Part shown: positions 4,744 to 6,482 of the stretch, piece by piece
Numbering within the stretch: position 1 is the stretch's first letter
Layout of the letters: every line of letters starts with the position of its first letter
Assembly (NCBI GenBank): GCA_934667465.1
Contig: CAKUMG010000345.1
Span: 1 to 6,482, forward strand
Source: an uncultured Actinoplanes sp.
GTDB taxonomy: Bacteria > Actinomycetota > Actinomycetes > Mycobacteriales > Micromonosporaceae
Length of the DNA: 6,482 bases
Direction of reading: 5' to 3'
Translations under genes and position numbers: made by a program
The notes under the pieces: generated by a model
What the model saw: only the letters and a program-made list of their open reading frames with translations
Databases searched by the model: none
What the model was told of the DNA's origin: nothing

Positions 4744-6482
4744 ATGGCGCAGAAGCCGCAGGAAACGGCCGGGCCGGTGGTGACCGAACCCGGCAGAGTA
4801 CGCAACGTGGTGCTGGTGGGCCACTCCGGTGCGGGCAAGACGACGCTGGTCGAGGCGTTGCTGGCCGCCACCGGCACGATCTCCCGGGCGGGGACGGTGG
4901 CCGACGGCACCACGGTGAGCGATCACGATCCGGCGGCCGTACGCCAGCAGCGGTCGGTCGCCCTCGCCTGCGCACCCCTGATCCACGACGGGGTGAAGAT
5001 CAACCTGCTGGACACCCCCGGCTACGCCGACTTCGTCGGGGAGCTGCGCGCCGGCCTGCGGGCCGCGGACGCCGCGCTCTTCGTCGTCTCGGCGGTCGAC
5101 GGCGTCGACGAGAGCACCGTCGCGCTCTGGGAGGAGTGCGCGGGCGTCGGCATGCCGCGGGCGGTCGCCATCACCCGGCTCGACCACCCGCGCGCCGACT
5201 ACGAGGGCACGCTGCAGGACTGCCAGGACGCGTTCGGCGAGAACGTCATGCCGATCTACCAGCCGATGCTCGGCGACGACGGCGAGTCGGTCGAGGGCCT
5301 GATCGGCCTGATCACGCTGCGGGTGCTCAACTACTCGGCGGGCTACCCGCCGGTGACCGGCGAGGTCGAGCCCGCGCACATGCTGCCGATCAAGGACGAC
5401 CGCGACCAGCTCATCGAGGCGATCATCGCCGAGAGCGAGGACGAGGACCTGATGGACCGGTACGTGGCGGGTGAGCTCATCACCACCGCCACGCTCATCC
5501 CCGACCTGGAGAAGGCCGTCGCGCGCGGCACCTTCCACCCCGTCATCCCGGTCTGCGCCGGGACCGGCGTCGGCCTGGACGCCCTGCTCGACGGGCTGGT
5601 CGGCGGTGCGCCCTCGCCGCTGGAGCACGAGCTGCCCGTGGTCACCGGCGTCGACGGCAGCCCCCGGCCGCCGCTGATGTGCGACCCCGGCGGCCCGCTG
5701 GTCGCCGAGGTCGTCAAGACCACGATCGACCGGCACGTCGGCCGGGTCTCGCTGGTCCGCGTCTTCTCCGGCACCCTGCGCCCCGAGCAGACCGTGCACG
5801 TCTCCGGGCACGGCATGACCGAGCGCGGCCACCCGGACCACGACGCCGACGAGCGGATCGCGCACGTCTACTCGCCGCTCGGCGCGCAGCTGCGCGAGGT
5901 CGCCGCGTGCGTCGCCGGCGACATCTGCGCGATCACCAAGTCCGGCAGCGCCGAGACCGGCGACACGCTGAGCGCCAAGGACCAGCCGCTGCTGATGGAG
6001 CCGTGGGTCATGCCGGAGCCGCTGTTGCCGATCGCGGTCGTGGCGAAGTCGCGCTCGGACGAGGATGCGCTGGCCAAGAACCTGGCCCGGCTGGTGGCGG
6101 GCGACCCGACGCTGCGGCTGGACCGCAACCCGGACACCCATCAGCTGGTGCTCTGGTGCATGGGCGAGTCGCACGCCGAGGTGGTCCTCGACCGGCTCCG
6201 GGCGGGCGGCGTCGACCTGGACACCGAGCCGGTGAAGGTGCCGCTCCGGGAGACGTTCACCGGCCCCGCCTCGGGCCTCGGCCGGCACGTCAAGCAGTCC
6301 GGCGGTCACGGTCAATACGCGGTCTGCCGCATCGACGTCGAGCCGCTGCCCCGCGGCTCCGGCTTCGAGTTCGTGGTCAAGGTCGTCGGCGGCGCGGTAC
6401 CGCACAACTACATCCCGTCGGTGGAGAAGGGCGTCCGGGCCCAGATGGAGCGCGGTCTCGCGGCCGGCTACCCCCTGGTCGA
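4744..6482 (+). CDS. fusA2: EF-G-like translation GTPase, FusA2/EF-G2 type (3' end cut by window edge)
   Basis: The window holds 579 residues; EF-G-like proteins are about 700, so the end of domain IV and domain V are off the right edge. ATG 4744 follows AAGGAG (4731-4736) with a spacing of seven. The order of parts is EF-G-like: a P-loop GHSGAGKTT (26-34), DTPGYADF (90-97), TRLD (144-147), CAGTGVG (271-277), then domain II from about 316 (GRVSLVRVFSGTL at 333-345), domain III, and the domain IV SGGHGQYA (519-526). Compared with true EF-G, the switch I RGIT motif is replaced by QRSVAL (69-74), the catalytic His of DTPGH is Tyr94, and NKxD is TRLD. These changes fit the EF-G2 group, for which I recall a report that the M. 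smegmatis protein binds guanine nucleotide but lacks ribosome-stimulated GTPase. It is therefore probably not the housekeeping translocase, and its role is unknown. A ribosomal-protection protein is a less likely alternative. Confidence 0.9.
   Translation, partial: MAQKPQETAGPVVTEPGRVRNVVLVGHSGAGKTTLVEALLAATGTISRAGTVADGTTVSDHDPAAVRQQRSVALACAPLIHDGVKINLLDTPGYADFVGELRAGLRAADAALFVVSAVDGVDESTVALWEECAGVGMPRAVAITRLDHPRADYEGTLQDCQDAFGENVMPIYQPMLGDDGESVEGLIGLITLRVLNYSAGYPPVTGEVEPAHMLPIKDDRDQLIEAIIAESEDEDLMDRYVAGELITTATLIPDLEKAVARGTFHPVIPVCAGTGVGLDALLDGLVGGAPSPLEHELPVVTGVDGSPRPPLMCDPGGPLVAEVVKTTIDRHVGRVSLVRVFSGTLRPEQTVHVSGHGMTERGHPDHDADERIAHVYSPLGAQLREVAACVAGDICAITKSGSAETGDTLSAKDQPLLMEPWVMPEPLLPIAVVAKSRSDEDALAKNLARLVAGDPTLRLDRNPDTHQLVLWCMGESHAEVVLDRLRAGGVDLDTEPVKVPLRETFTGPASGLGRHVKQSGGHGQYAVCRIDVEPLPRGSGFEFVVKVVGGAVPHNYIPSVEKGVRAQMERGLAAGYPLV

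Noticed and set aside
4597..6405. 602-codon open frame on the minus strand opposite the EF-G-like gene
   Set aside because: It is rich in Asp, Val, Arg and His with no domain pattern, and mirrors the codon bias of the plus-strand EF-G-like gene, which has intact family motifs throughout.
1..6482. CRISPR arrays, tRNA or rRNA genes, insertion sequences
   Set aside because: No spaced repeat array, cloverleaf, rRNA motif or transposase-like frame was seen.

Overview
The window is high-GC actinobacterial DNA. Six genes lie head to tail on the minus strand (positions 4476 down to 1) and one partial gene runs the other way on the plus strand (4744 onward). The dense packing, GTG starts, strong third-position G/C bias and the phosphatidylinositol mannoside (PIM) gene set all point to Actinobacteria. 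A full-length FliQ suggests a lineage with flagellated members. A zoospore-forming relative of Actinoplanes (Micromonosporaceae) is my best guess, but this is inference and not proven here.

Layout in minus-strand transcription order: pgsA (phosphatidylinositol phosphate synthase, 4476-3826) overlaps by 4 bases a PIM acyltransferase of the PatA type (3829-2939). Pim mannosyltransferase pimA (2928-1747) follows after 9-10 bases, and then a LemA-like membrane-anchored protein (1725-1198). These first three genes give the opening steps of PIM synthesis: making PI phosphate, adding the first mannose, and acylating it. The order pgsA-acyltransferase-pimA-small membrane protein-pdxS is the familiar actinobacterial arrangement.

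The unexpected element is a lone, intact fliQ (1106-837), a flagellar export-gate subunit, between the LemA-like gene and pdxS. No fliP, fliR, flhA or flhB is visible. Just upstream of it is an imperfect tandem duplication, period 49 bases, that includes the 3' end of the LemA-like gene. The last minus-strand gene is pdxS (718 to beyond the left edge), the synthase subunit of the pyridoxal phosphate synthase complex. Its ribosome binding site forms one arm of a perfect 10-base inverted repeat (724-760), a possible control element that hides the ribosome binding site.

The 267-base divergent intergenic region (4477-4743) holds the control sequences for both directions. On the plus strand an EF-G-like GTPase of the FusA2/EF-G2 type starts at 4744 and runs off the right edge. 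Its GTPase motifs differ from true EF-G: Tyr replaces the catalytic His and TRLD replaces NKxD.
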